A stretch of DNA of 64,000 bases from Geosiphon pyriformis (lineage: Eukaryota; Glomeromycota; Glomeromycetes; Archaeosporales; Geosiphonaceae). The translations under genes and the position numbers were made by a program. Location of the stretch: NCBI GenBank assembly GCA_016748015.1, contig JAAOMT010000223.1:62752-126751 (forward strand), written 5' to 3'. Shown piece by piece: positions 50,153 to 61,022 of this stretch (within the stretch, counting starts at the first letter, position 1; every line of letters begins with the position of its first letter). The notes beneath the pieces are model-generated. The model searched no databases. It was given only the letters and a program-made list of their open reading frames with translations, and was not told where the DNA came from.

Positions 50153-52355
50153 ATGATATCTTTGAAAAATGTTCAACCAATATCTTCGCATGAATTCTCG
50201 AGAATAATGACCACTTTGAAAACTTTCCCTACGAATATCAAACGCGTAGGTATGTGATAATATTTGATTTTTTTTTGAGTAGTTTTAATAGACGAATTTT
50301 GTCTTAATAACTTAATTTGATGTATTTTCGGCAAAATTTTTTAACTCGGCGAAAATTGATGTTTTATCTGACATTTTTTCGATTTGGAGTTTACTTGTAT
50401 CATAAAATTTATAATATAGTGATCCAAATTGAATAATTCGATATTTTGATCCCATTATTAGGTCTTGCGGTATCTGGAGGAGTAGATAGCATGGCACTAT
50501 CGTATTTGCTCCAGGATTGGACAAAACATAATGGGATCAAATTACATGCATTCACGATCGATCACCAGCTACGTGAAGAAAGTGCCGAGGAGGCACGCTC
50601 TGTAGCAGAAACAATGAAAAATTTAGGTATACAAATCAATTATTTTTATCTCTTGATCCCTTTTGCTCTCTTCTCTTTTTCCTGCAAATTAAAGCGCTCT
50701 TCTCGATTTAGGAATTCCCCATGAAATCATGCGGATAAATTGGTTAAATCCTCCGACCCGGCCTACAATGTCTTTAAATAAAAATCCATCTCCTGATTCT
50801 TCCAGCGCAATACAAACTTCCCATGATTCCATGATAAATGAACCACCAATAGATAGCCAACCCAAAAAATATTATAACCGCCATTCTAACGCGTTACCAT
50901 ACCCCACTATATCCCAATTAGAAACCCGAGCAAGGCAGTCACGCTATACCCTTTTGTCAAAAGCTTGTGCTAAACATGGTATACGTCACTTGTTCTTGGC
51001 ACATCATCTCAATGATCAAGTAACCACAATGGTGATGAGGTTAGCACGAGGAAGCGGGGTTGAAGGATTAGCAGGTATGGATATGGACGTGCAATTGCCG
51101 ATTGTTAAAACAATCGATGGGTTAGGTTTAAGGATTTTGAGACCATTGTTGAACGTGACCAAGGTACGCGAGAATAAACTCATAATCCTATTTAGTAATC
51201 AATCAAGTTTTTGATCATATCATTCTCAATTTGATAATAAGGAACGATTAATTGAAACTTGTGCCACCTCAAACATACCATATTTTGAAGATAAAACAAA
51301 CAAATCTTCTAGTCATAAACGTAATGTTGTACGTGAAGATTTGAAAGCTTTGGACGATAAATATCTTCAAGGCGATGAACGATTCAAGCCATTGTCTACT
51401 ATGGCATTAGCTAGCTTCGTGGAACACATGAAAGATCATAAAGCTTACTTGAACAAAAAAGGTAATTTTTTTTTCGAAACAAAGGATGAGAATTTATGAT
51501 TAATATCTTTTTGGTGAATCAGTAAACAGTGTTATCCCAGAGATTGCTCAATTGAGCATCGGATATGGAGCTTGCGCGATTGATATTCCACCAAAGGTTC
51601 CCATAAAATTAAAGCCTGTGCCAGTTTTACGATATATTGACTCTTTTGAACCCGCAATCCAACCTGTTATTAAAAAATCTCCCTTAAACTGGCTTGATCA
51701 TCGATATATCGCAGTACGTGTTCTCAGTCGCCTAATACAGTGGACAAGTTGCGCAGATAATGCACCGCGTCTAGAAAGTATTCTTTTGATATATAAACAT
51801 ATTCTCAAGCAACATAAGATTCAGCCAGAGGAACGTTCAGCTATTACGGCTTTAAATGTGATAATACATCCTCCACGTAAATCTTCCGGGCCAACAATAA
51901 ATCAATGGTTGTTATGTAGGCAGCCATATACCACTGCTTTCAGGCGTAATGATCTTGATCTTATTGAATTTGACGATGATGAAAAATATGGCGGTCGCGA
52001 AAAAGTCGTATTCTGGGATACAAGATTTTTTGTAGGGATACGATATTCCTCCACATCAACACAAGATGGGGGTTGGAAATTCTTAGTCAAGAGATTATCA
52101 CAGGAAGATCTAGCATCTTTGAGATCAAAGAAAGATTTTAGGATGAAAAAATCAATTAACCAGTTCATGCAAGATATTCCTGGTCAAAGTCGTGATACTA
52201 TTCCGGCGATATTTGGCAAGAATCGCGTCACTAATAACGAGTATTTATTTTCCGTGCCAAGTTTGGGAATCAACTTGTTTCCAGATATTCTGACATCATG
52301 GGTAAGGTTTCGTAATGAAAGTTTTCTTGGCGACAAGGAGGGAGAAGAGCCATAA
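50153..52355 (+). CDS. tRNA(Ile)-lysidine synthase (TilS), probably mitochondrial, 588 aa
   Basis: Five exons in phase: 50153-50249, 50462-50626, 50712-51163, 51242-51461, 51523-52355. The PP-loop ATP pyrophosphatase signature GLAVSGGVDSMALSYLLQDW starts near residue 33. It is followed by AFTIDHQLREESAEEA, FLAHHLNDQVTTMVMRLARG (with the H-x-x-N/D-D-Q motif) and GSGVEGLAGM, then LRPLL, all typical of TilS. An insert of about 75 Pro/Ser/Asn-rich residues lies between GIPHEIM and LLSKACAKHG. The C-terminal half (exon 5) is less conserved. TilS converts C34 of tRNA-Ile(CAU) to lysidine so it reads AUA; in fungi this serves mitochondrial tRNA. Residues 1-32 are basic and could be a targeting presequence. 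Same strand as CGR1, 226 bases downstream. Confidence 0.92.
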
Positions 52356-52594
52356 CAGGAAGGGAGTTTTTACAAGTTAAATTAATGAAATTGAAGATCA
52401 TATAATCTTAGTGATAATAAAATTCAAATAGTATATGTTGTAATTGATCGGGTCAAAGACATTGTAAATTTGAAATTTGAAAAATACAAAGGTTATGAAG
52501 GTCTACATATAAAGTAAATTTTAATGTTGGGACATTTCTCTCACTTTTTGACCTACCAAAGAACACATAGGGATCACCTAAAGCAGCCTTCGTT

Positions 52595-53390
52595 TTACAA
52601 CTTTGGGGAATCCACTAAGATGCATGGTCCACCATAAATTAATTCAATCCCAGCATGCTCGGCAAACTCGCCACAATCTGTATACTCAGCACCTGGTTGC
52701 AACCAGACGCGTCGAATTCCCAACTGATCCAGTCATAAATTCGAGAGAAATAAAATTGAGAATAACTCGCTAATTCGATGTAACTCATAGCTGGTAACTC
52801 AAATCTATCATCATAGTTATATAACATACTTTTGCAGCTTCCTCGAGAACTTGCTTGGTAACTTTCCCCGGCGTAATGACTGAGACCGAGGTGTTGGTCG
52901 CATCAAGATTAGGTATCAAAGAAAGGCTTGACACGCATTCAAGGTCCTCAATCATAGTTTCATTCTAGTGAGCGAAAATAAGCCGGTGGTTAGATTGGAA
53001 TAAGATCAAGAGTTAATTGGTTTTGTATACATATGGTTAAAGAACAAAGAGCATTACAGACTGGATTGACGGGGGTCACTGGACGGTTATTTAAAATGTA
53101 CCTATTCACGTTTTACCAAACAAAGATAAAAGTGGATTGATTTGAATTTGAACATGTCAAAAAAAAATCCTGCTGGTTAAAGAAGCGTGAAAAACTTCTA
53201 ATTCCTTTTGATTCAACGTCCCTCTTAAGATTTCCATAGTCGACAAAAAACGCTGAAAAACATACCACTTGAGCACTCTATTTCCGTATTTTGACGGAAC
53301 ATTTGAGGCACCGACTACTGCGAAATGCGAAGACGAAAAGAAATTTTTGATTAATTTTGCTATTGCCGCTCGTGTTTGCGGTGGTGGCAT
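52595..53390 (-). CDS. CoA-binding (Rossmann-fold) domain protein, 142 aa
   Basis: Four exons in phase: 53390-53266, 53101-53062, 52964-52830, 52723-52595. The single domain reads FFSSSHFAVVGASNVPSKYG, NRVLKWYILNNRPVTPVNP, then LECVSSLSLIPNL, TSVSVITPGKVTKQVLEEAA, and LGIRRVWLQPGAEY with a final GGPCILVDSPKL. These are the CoA-binding domain motifs of the YccU/succinyl-CoA-ligase-like family (VVGAS phosphate loop, VNP, VITP, VWLQPG). Length fits the standalone family (130-150 aa). The exact role is unknown; proteins of this type bind CoA and are cytosolic or mitochondrial. The 40-base second exon is fixed by phase. The gene is convergent with TilS, 239 bases apart. Confidence 0.92.
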
Positions 53391-56300
53391 TTTGTTTTAC
53401 TATATTTTAACATTTTTTATTATGCCAATAAATAATTTTTTTATTTTTTATAAATAATTTGTTTACTATTTTGGCTAAAATACTTACAATAGTTTATTTT
53501 TATAAAAATTTGTTTTTTATGTTTAAACTAAGTGTAATTCTACCAAAAACCTATATTGTTCTTATTTCTAAAAGTTAAACTATAGATCTGGCTTATGTTA
53601 TCAACAATGCATGATTGACTACTTAGTATTAACAAAAATTTTAGCTATTTATCTTCAAAGTATTTTTTATATTTTGGATTATATATGTTGTTGGACATAT
53701 GATAAAATAGTTAATTCTATATTAATAATTTGTGTAGTTATTTTGTAACAAAAGTCAACTTTTTAATAAAATGTAATTATTTTGCAATAAAAATTAACTT
53801 TTTTACAGAAGTTTTTAATTATAAGTTTCTTAATAAAAATAAAATAAAAATAAAAATAAAAATAATGGTTTTATTAAAAAGAAAATATTTTTGTTTAAAT
53901 CTAAAATTAATTTTAAAATAGTGAATTTTAAAATTATTAATTATAAAAAAAGTTAAAATAAAATTTTATTTTATTAATTTATAATTACTAATTAATTTTA
54001 AATTAAGCTTATATAAAATATATTTTCTTAAAAAATAAAGTTTTTTTTATATATTTAATTATAATATTATTTTAAGTTTTACTATTTTTTTTGCTAATAT
54101 TTTTATATATTTTGATAAATATAAGTTATTTTAATAAATTATTAATTTTTTTTTTATCTTATACAAAAAAATTTTATAAAAAATTTTTCTTATAATTATT
54201 AAACAAACTAAAATTTATTATAATATAATTAACTTTATTAAAATAAATATAACCAAAAAACTTCATAAAATATTTATATATTTTAATTTTGAAAAATAAT
54301 GGTTTAAATATAACTAACTTACAAAATTATAAGTTTAAAATATTAACTATATTTTAATTTTTTTTATAATAAACTTAATAATAAAAACAAATATTTGTGT
54401 TAATATATTTTTTAATACAAAAAAATTGTTTTATGCAAAAACTTTTTCATATTATAAATAATCAAAAATTTTTTTTAATTAAATTATTTTTTTACTTATA
54501 AAACTTAAAAATTATTAAAACTTAAACATATTTTTGTTTATTAAAACCCATTTTTTTATTTAAACAGATATTTAATAAATTCAATAAATAATTCAAAATA
54601 AAATTTTTATAATTTTTTAAAAATTTTTAACAATTTAATAGTCTTATTATCTAAAAGATTTTAACTAATTTATATATTTTATAATTATAAAAAAATTATT
54701 ATTGTTAACATAATTTAAAAAAAACATATTGAACTTTTTAATTTAAAAAAATATTGTTTATTATTATGTATTATTTAATTAAAATTTTTATAATAACATT
54801 TATTTTAAATTAATTAAATTAAATATTAAAAATAATTTTTTATTAAAATTAAATAATTTAAACCAATTTTTTAAATAACTGTTTTAAATTATAAGACTTT
54901 TATTAATTGCAAAAAATTTTATATACTTTTTAATAATAATTTAAATTTTGGTTTTTTACAGCTTTGAATTATTATATTTTAAACACTTTTTAATAATAAC
55001 TAATTTTTACTAAACTAGATTTAAATTAAAATTTAATAATATATTTTATTTACTGTTTTAATAATTATAATATTAATACTATTAACATAAATTAACTTTG
55101 TTTTTATAAAAATTTTAATATAAAAACCTAAAATTACAATTAAAAACTAACTTCTAAAAAACAAATAGATTAATAAAAATTGATTAATTATTGTAAATAT
55201 GCTTAATTATATTATTATTAACAATAATTATAACTATAAAATTTAAATAATCTAAATCAACTTAAAAATAAATATTTTAATGCTTTTAAATTTGTTTATA
55301 ATTTAAAATTTAATCTTATTTTTTTTAAATCTTTTTTCTTTAGTTAAATTGTTTATTTTTTTATATTACAAATTATAATTTTTAAATTAAGCTAATTATT
55401 AAAAAGCTAAAATAAAAAATTTATTATTAGTAAACAAAGTATTTAATTTTTAAGTTATTTAATTTAAATACAAACAAATTAAAAAGATTAAAAAAAAGAT
55501 TCAAAATTATATTTGAATTAAAAATTAGTATTTAACATAAAACAACAATAAATATTTAACTTATATATTAATTTTAAAATCTTATTTAAAAACAGTTTTA
55601 AGTTTTTTTAATATATTTATTCTTAATTTTAGAAAAAATAACAAAAAGTTTATTAAATTATTAATTAAGTTTATATTATAACTATTATTAAGACCAAAAC
55701 TATAATTTAATAATAATAAAATAAAAAATAAAAATATTTTTTTTAATATAAATAATAATAAAATAATTTTAATCAACTATTAACAATTTATGTTTAATAA
55801 ATTTTTTAGATTGGATTTTAAAAAAATTATATTTTAGCTTTATATAACCAAAATATTTATAATTTTTATAATAAGCCAAATTTTATTTAGTTTATAACAA
55901 ATTTATTTTATTAATTACCAAAATAATACTATAAGTTTTGTTTAATTTTTTTTAATCTTAAAACAAACAGTTGTATATTTTATTTTATTATTTATAACAA
56001 AAGCACAATTAATAACAAAAGTTTTTTTTTACAAAATTTTAAGATTATAAATAATAATACTTATTGGCAAAATAAACAATTATAAATAAAAACATATTAA
56101 TAACATAATTAATACTTACTTAAAAACAATAAGAGTTTCATATATTACTCAATTAATGCTTAACTGAAAAATAATAATAATAATAAATTAAAAAAGGAAT
56201 TAACTAAAAAATAATATTAATTAATAAATTAAAAAAGTAATTAATTAAAAAGATAATTATAAAAATTAAAACCAAATACGTAATAATAAATATATAATAG

Positions 56301-57077
56301 TTTTAAATTTTCAATTGTTAATAATTTTAATAAATGACTTTTTTGAATTTTAATAAAATTAATCAATAATTTAATTATAATAAATTAATTTCAAATCATA
56401 GAATTAAAATACATAAATATATGTCAAATTCAAAAAAAAACAGCTGAAAGCTATATAAATTTCTTAACATATACTATCTCATTTTAAAAGTTAAGTCATC
56501 TTAAGAAAATATCATCTTGATTTTTGGGTATTTTATTCAACTGTTTAATCTTTCAATAAAACTTAAAAATCCTTCTCTCAATTAAAAATTTGTTTCTTGA
56601 GCATGAAAAAACCTTCTTTCTCGGCTATCAAAATCTTTTCGTATTTTAAAATTGAAGGCGATAATATTAGAAGAGAAGGACCATATAAATTACTTTTCTT
56701 GTTTAGATAACCAAAAAATTATCTCATAAACAATAAATAAAAAAAAGTTAAAACTTCAAAGAAATACATGCAACTAATAGAATTCGTGAAGTTACAAATG
56801 ATGAAAATACAGTTGTGTCCTGATTATGTAAAACTTGAACTATGTACACAAGTGTATCACCAAAATTCCCTATCTTGACTGGCACGTGAACTCACCGAAC
56901 ATCCCATCCCACTGTGTTATCTCGAAGTGTAGAGACAATATCTAAAATTCAAGAATATAAGGACGGAAAAAGGAAAGCCGCGAGTCTTGGGATTATATTG
57001 GAGGGGTTGAAATATCAAAATCGTCGTGAACTTGGAGATTTATTTCGAATGCAATTTATAAAATTGCCTTTAAAACC
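53391..57077. other. AT-rich desert between gene islands
   Basis: About 3.7 kb of nearly pure A/T from 53.45 to 56.45 kb, with sharply defined edges next to ordinary genes on both sides. Frames of 60-64 codons (53730-53921 plus, 55582-55776 minus) are low complexity and rejected. From 56,750 the composition becomes normal, which is probably the 3' UTR of the RabGAP gene. Confidence 0.6.
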
Positions 57078-60000
57078 TTAGCCCAACGCTTTTTTCAAAT
57101 CATTCCACTTTCGTCTCAAAACCTCCCTTTCATTTTCACTTTCTGCGTAACGCATCTTGATTTCAATCAACATACTTTCTATATTCGATAACTGATCTTC
57201 TAATTGAGTGTTTTTCGTCACCAATTCAAAATTTTTACTAGCCAAAGTGTTCATCTCTTCTCTTACCCGATTTTCAATTTCTATTGGGGCATTTGTTAAA
57301 GATCTCCTGAGATCATTGACGGTATGATGAAGGGAATCATTCTCATCCTTGATCTTAGCGAGTTCTATCTTTGTATTGATCAGTTCATTCGCTATATCAA
57401 TGTGTTCACGATTCAGTGTTTGTAGACTGCCTTCTAAATTTTTCACCTGATGCGATAATTGATTATTGGAAAGACGTAGCCTTTCCATTGCGATTGTTTC
57501 GGCTGCTCTGGCTTGACGTTCTGCTTCTTGATACGCAAGAAATTGTTGTTGATATTTGTTCAACCTTTTTATAGTAATGCGAATTGAATAAGCATCCTGG
57601 ACGAATTCGTTTGTATTATATTCAGTTTCCTTTGTCCCACTCTTGGTTGGTAAATCGTTAATCTTTTAAGGATAGCAGAGATTAGTTAATTTTCTAGAAA
57701 GTATGAGCATTATTTTGAACCATAAATCCAAAATGGAGAATCATACTGACCTGATAACTCGTATAGAGACCGCTCTTTAAGAATTCCAACAATGTCTCAA
57801 ATTCCATATGTACAAGCCGATCTTCGTTCCTCTTAAGCAAAGCAATACTGAAGCGAAATAGAGCTTCTAACCCTTCGGTGAAAATGGCATCATAGATCCT
57901 TAATACTAAAGAAAGCGGGAACTTATAGGCAAAAAGAGTCATAAACCACTGGGACGCGTACATCGACGAATCAATTCCTTGTGCTTGTAGATGTTGGTGT
58001 AATTTGGGAAGCATTTCTTCCACAAGACGATCAAACTGGAAAAGACGAAGTTGAAGCCCATCCATACCCGGTAGGAAATGTCCTCGCATATTGTAAAAAG
58101 TCATCAGACGAACAAGAACACAGAAGGCTTCTTCATCAGGCATCTAAATGTGGCCAGAAGATGTTCAAAATTTGAAAACGCAAAATGTAGATGGATAGCA
58201 TACTTTTAATGGCAGTAAAGGATAGACTTACTTGCAATAATAGGGGCCCAACAACAAAAGATATTCCTTGGCAATATCCTACATCTTTGTCAAATAAAGA
58301 ATAAGCCTTGACCACATTGAACAATCCCTCTTGTCCTATCCCATTTTGATCTTGAAAATATTCGTGCTTGGGAAAAGTACGATTTAAATCTCTCATAATC
58401 AATTTCTCATGAATACTTGTTTCCTTGAGAAGTTGAGCATAAGTAGATTCCAATTCTGCATCTTTGGATTTTGACATGAGCTGCCATATCATGCCACGTA
58501 ATGCGGAAGGAATTCCCTTTTGAATCATACGGGAAAGTTGACGAGGTTGAGACTTGGCGACCGTCTCGTAATCCGAGATAATCTGCCCCCAAAAGTCTAA
58601 TCAATCATTTTTAATTAGATTATAAATTCTCAAACCGAAAATAGATATGATCAAGACTCGAAAAATACCATAAAAATGAATAATTTACCCCAATCAATAC
58701 CATCATCAACTTGCTTTTCGAAAATATTATGTTGAACGCGTTCAAAACTCTTCTTAATCTCTTCCATTCCTTGCATAGACATACGCCTGGCACGAGGATT
58801 TGCGGTCAATATTTCATTTTCTTTGTCTATCTTTGCCAAAAGTAAATCATAATTCGAATTTTGGGATATTAAAGACGCGTTGGAGAAGCGACGCAAATCT
58901 GGATCATTCATGGTCGAAGTTGATGAAATTCCAGAGCGTAGACTGAAGAGAGATGTAAAGGAACGTCCTGAGTTTGGTGTTTTTGGATAATTGATATCAT
59001 TCTGACTATCAACTTCTTCATTGCCATTTTGGTGGTGTTCAACAGTTGGTGTCGACGGTAATGAGAATGAACTAATGAACGAAGTTAAAGATTTTACAGG
59101 TGTCTGTAAGTTTTTAGGAAAACTCCATCCGACAGATTCTTCCTCTTGGGTTATTGTTTCATCATCAAGTGAGATATCATTTAAATCCGGATTTTCTCCA
59201 AGAGATGCAACAGACATTCGATTATCGGTTGCTCCTCTTTCGTCTTCCACGTCCTTTACAGAATTGTTTGGGTTTTTCGTTAATTCTACTTGATGAAGTG
59301 AAGACACCGAAGAGAAACCAGATTTCACTGAAACTGAATCAAAATCCGTATCATCTGATAAGACTGAGGAAAATAAGTTTGACTTTGACAAATTAGTTTC
59401 TTCATCCTTGACTTCATCTTCCTCTAATTGTATATCTTGCATTGAATCTGTATTGATGGGAACTATAATGCTTGAAGGTCTATTTGTTTTATATTTTTCC
59501 CTAGATTCTTTAGAACTTTGCTGAACATCAGATGTCAATTCATGAGCTGAGTCTTGATTTTCAGGCTGTAAGATATCTGAAATAGGAGTTGCAGATTGAT
59601 CCTCTTTCACTTGAGTTACAAGTTGCGAGATGGGTGAAATAGGAACTGAATATTTCTCCTCATTTACTTCATCTTTTTCTCCAGATTTCTCTTCGTTATC
59701 TGATAAAGTTTCACTTGAGTGATCTATAACACTATTTTCAGTGCTGGTAAAATCGAAATTCAGTGATTCATTATTCGAAGCTCGACTTTCGGTATCAATG
59801 TGGACGTCTTTAGAGTCTGATTTTTCGGTTTTTTTTTCAAAACTCGTTGGATCTCTAGAATTCTCATCATCTGTATTTATGGAAGCCCCTTCTTCGTATA
59901 CAGAAGAAGAAATTGACAAATTTTTACTTTGCACTTCCTCTTCATAAAGTGAAGAAGCTTGGGAACCGGGTTTATCTATGCTATACTCAGATGAACTGTT

Positions 60001-60285
60001 TGATTCTTGCTGTGTGGTTGAGTCATCTTCGCTTTCTCTATTATATGTACTGTTTTCACAACTAGAGGAATAGTCATCGAAATCGAACACATTCTCTTCC
60101 TCCTCTACCAATTCCTCCTCCTTATACTTCTTATACTCCTTCTCCTCCTCTTGCTTTTGTAGTTCTGTGTTTTCTAAAGATTTGAGGATTCCTTTTTCAT
60201 TTTTTAACAAAGTTTCATTCGCAGAAACAAAACTTTCTTCTTTCACGATGCTGGAAACTTGCTCTAGTTGCGCTCCTGTCGACAT
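57078..60285 (-). CDS. GYP5: TBC-domain Rab GTPase-activating protein, Gyp5/EVI5-like, about 979 aa
   Basis: Four exons in phase: 60285-58689, 58596-58232, 58143-57751, 57662-57078. Residues 1-530 are acidic, Ser/Glu-rich and probably disordered, with many potential phosphosites. The TBC domain starts DFWGQIISDYETVAK and RMIQKGIPSALRGMIWQLMS. It has LIMRDLNRTFP (IxxDxxR, Arg finger) and GYCQGISFVVGPL (YxQ, Gln finger). It continues MPDEEAFCVLVRLM, GHFLPGMDGLQLRLFQFDRL, ASQWFMTLFAYKFPL and RIYDAIFTEGLEALFRFSIA. The C-terminal 150 residues are a coiled coil (LRLSNNQLSHQVKNLEGSL). Both catalytic fingers are present, so it should be active. Gyp5 acts on Ypt1/Sec4-type Rabs in ER-Golgi and exocytic traffic; the exact Rab is inferred. 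The ATG at 60285 is the first in frame. Confidence 0.93.
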
Positions 60286-61022
60286 TATGTTGTAAAGCAA
60301 GTTCTGAAACTTTGAGGAAATTGGGATATAAACGTCTATGAAGTGTCTATTTTTATGTGGGAAAAAGTCTATTGGAATTCTATTGATAGTGTTGAAACAA
60401 GTAAGGGAATTTGATATCGGCGGTAATTTGTTTGGTGTAGATTAACGCAAAAGGCAACGAATTTCAAAATTTATATTATTGATTGCTGTACAAGCGCAGC
60501 ACAGCAGTGAAGATGTTTTACAAGGATGTATTTAGATATTTTGTTTCGCATTACAAAAGATTCACCAGGCAATTGAAGTAGAGGATTTGGATTGAGGTAG
60601 TCAGGGGTCAAGTGATTGATGTGATTTTAATACAAAAAAGACTTTTGTTATGTTTGTCCACAATCTAAGTTATGCTTTAATCTGAGATTAAGAAAATAAT
60701 TCATTGCGAGAATTGTGTGTATGGTTTTCATCAACACTTTATTTCCTTTCAACAATGGAAAAATATTTCAAGGGATACTGTTGAAATCAGGATCCGAACA
60801 ATCTGACTCGAGAACCTTGCCAATTTCCAAAAAAAGAAATAGAATTTTCCGAACCACGTGTTTATGTGACTTTTGCTCGTAATGGGTAGTAGATTTTCTT
60901 TAAACATTCATTATAGATCCAAACTGAGCCTAAATTATTACCTTACTTTAAGAAATAACAAGTTTAGTATTATTAATGCCGCACTTATTGTGTCAACTCA
61001 AAGACACTCTTGCGGTTATAAT
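60286..61022. promoter_or_regulatory. Divergent promoter region, RabGAP / golgin
   Basis: A 737-base region between two start codons pointing away from each other. An open plus-strand frame reaches back to 60873, but the golgin-like start at 61023 fits the family better. No factor site is claimed. Confidence 0.5.

Noticed and set aside
59021-59947. Plus-strand frames opposite the acidic part of the RabGAP
   Set aside because: Antisense shadows of a Glu/Ser-rich coding region.
60873-61022. N-terminal extension of the golgin-like protein from 60873
   Set aside because: The extension is not golgin-like, and the ATG at 61023 begins the expected MFSNLSNLKGRL start; kept as upstream region.
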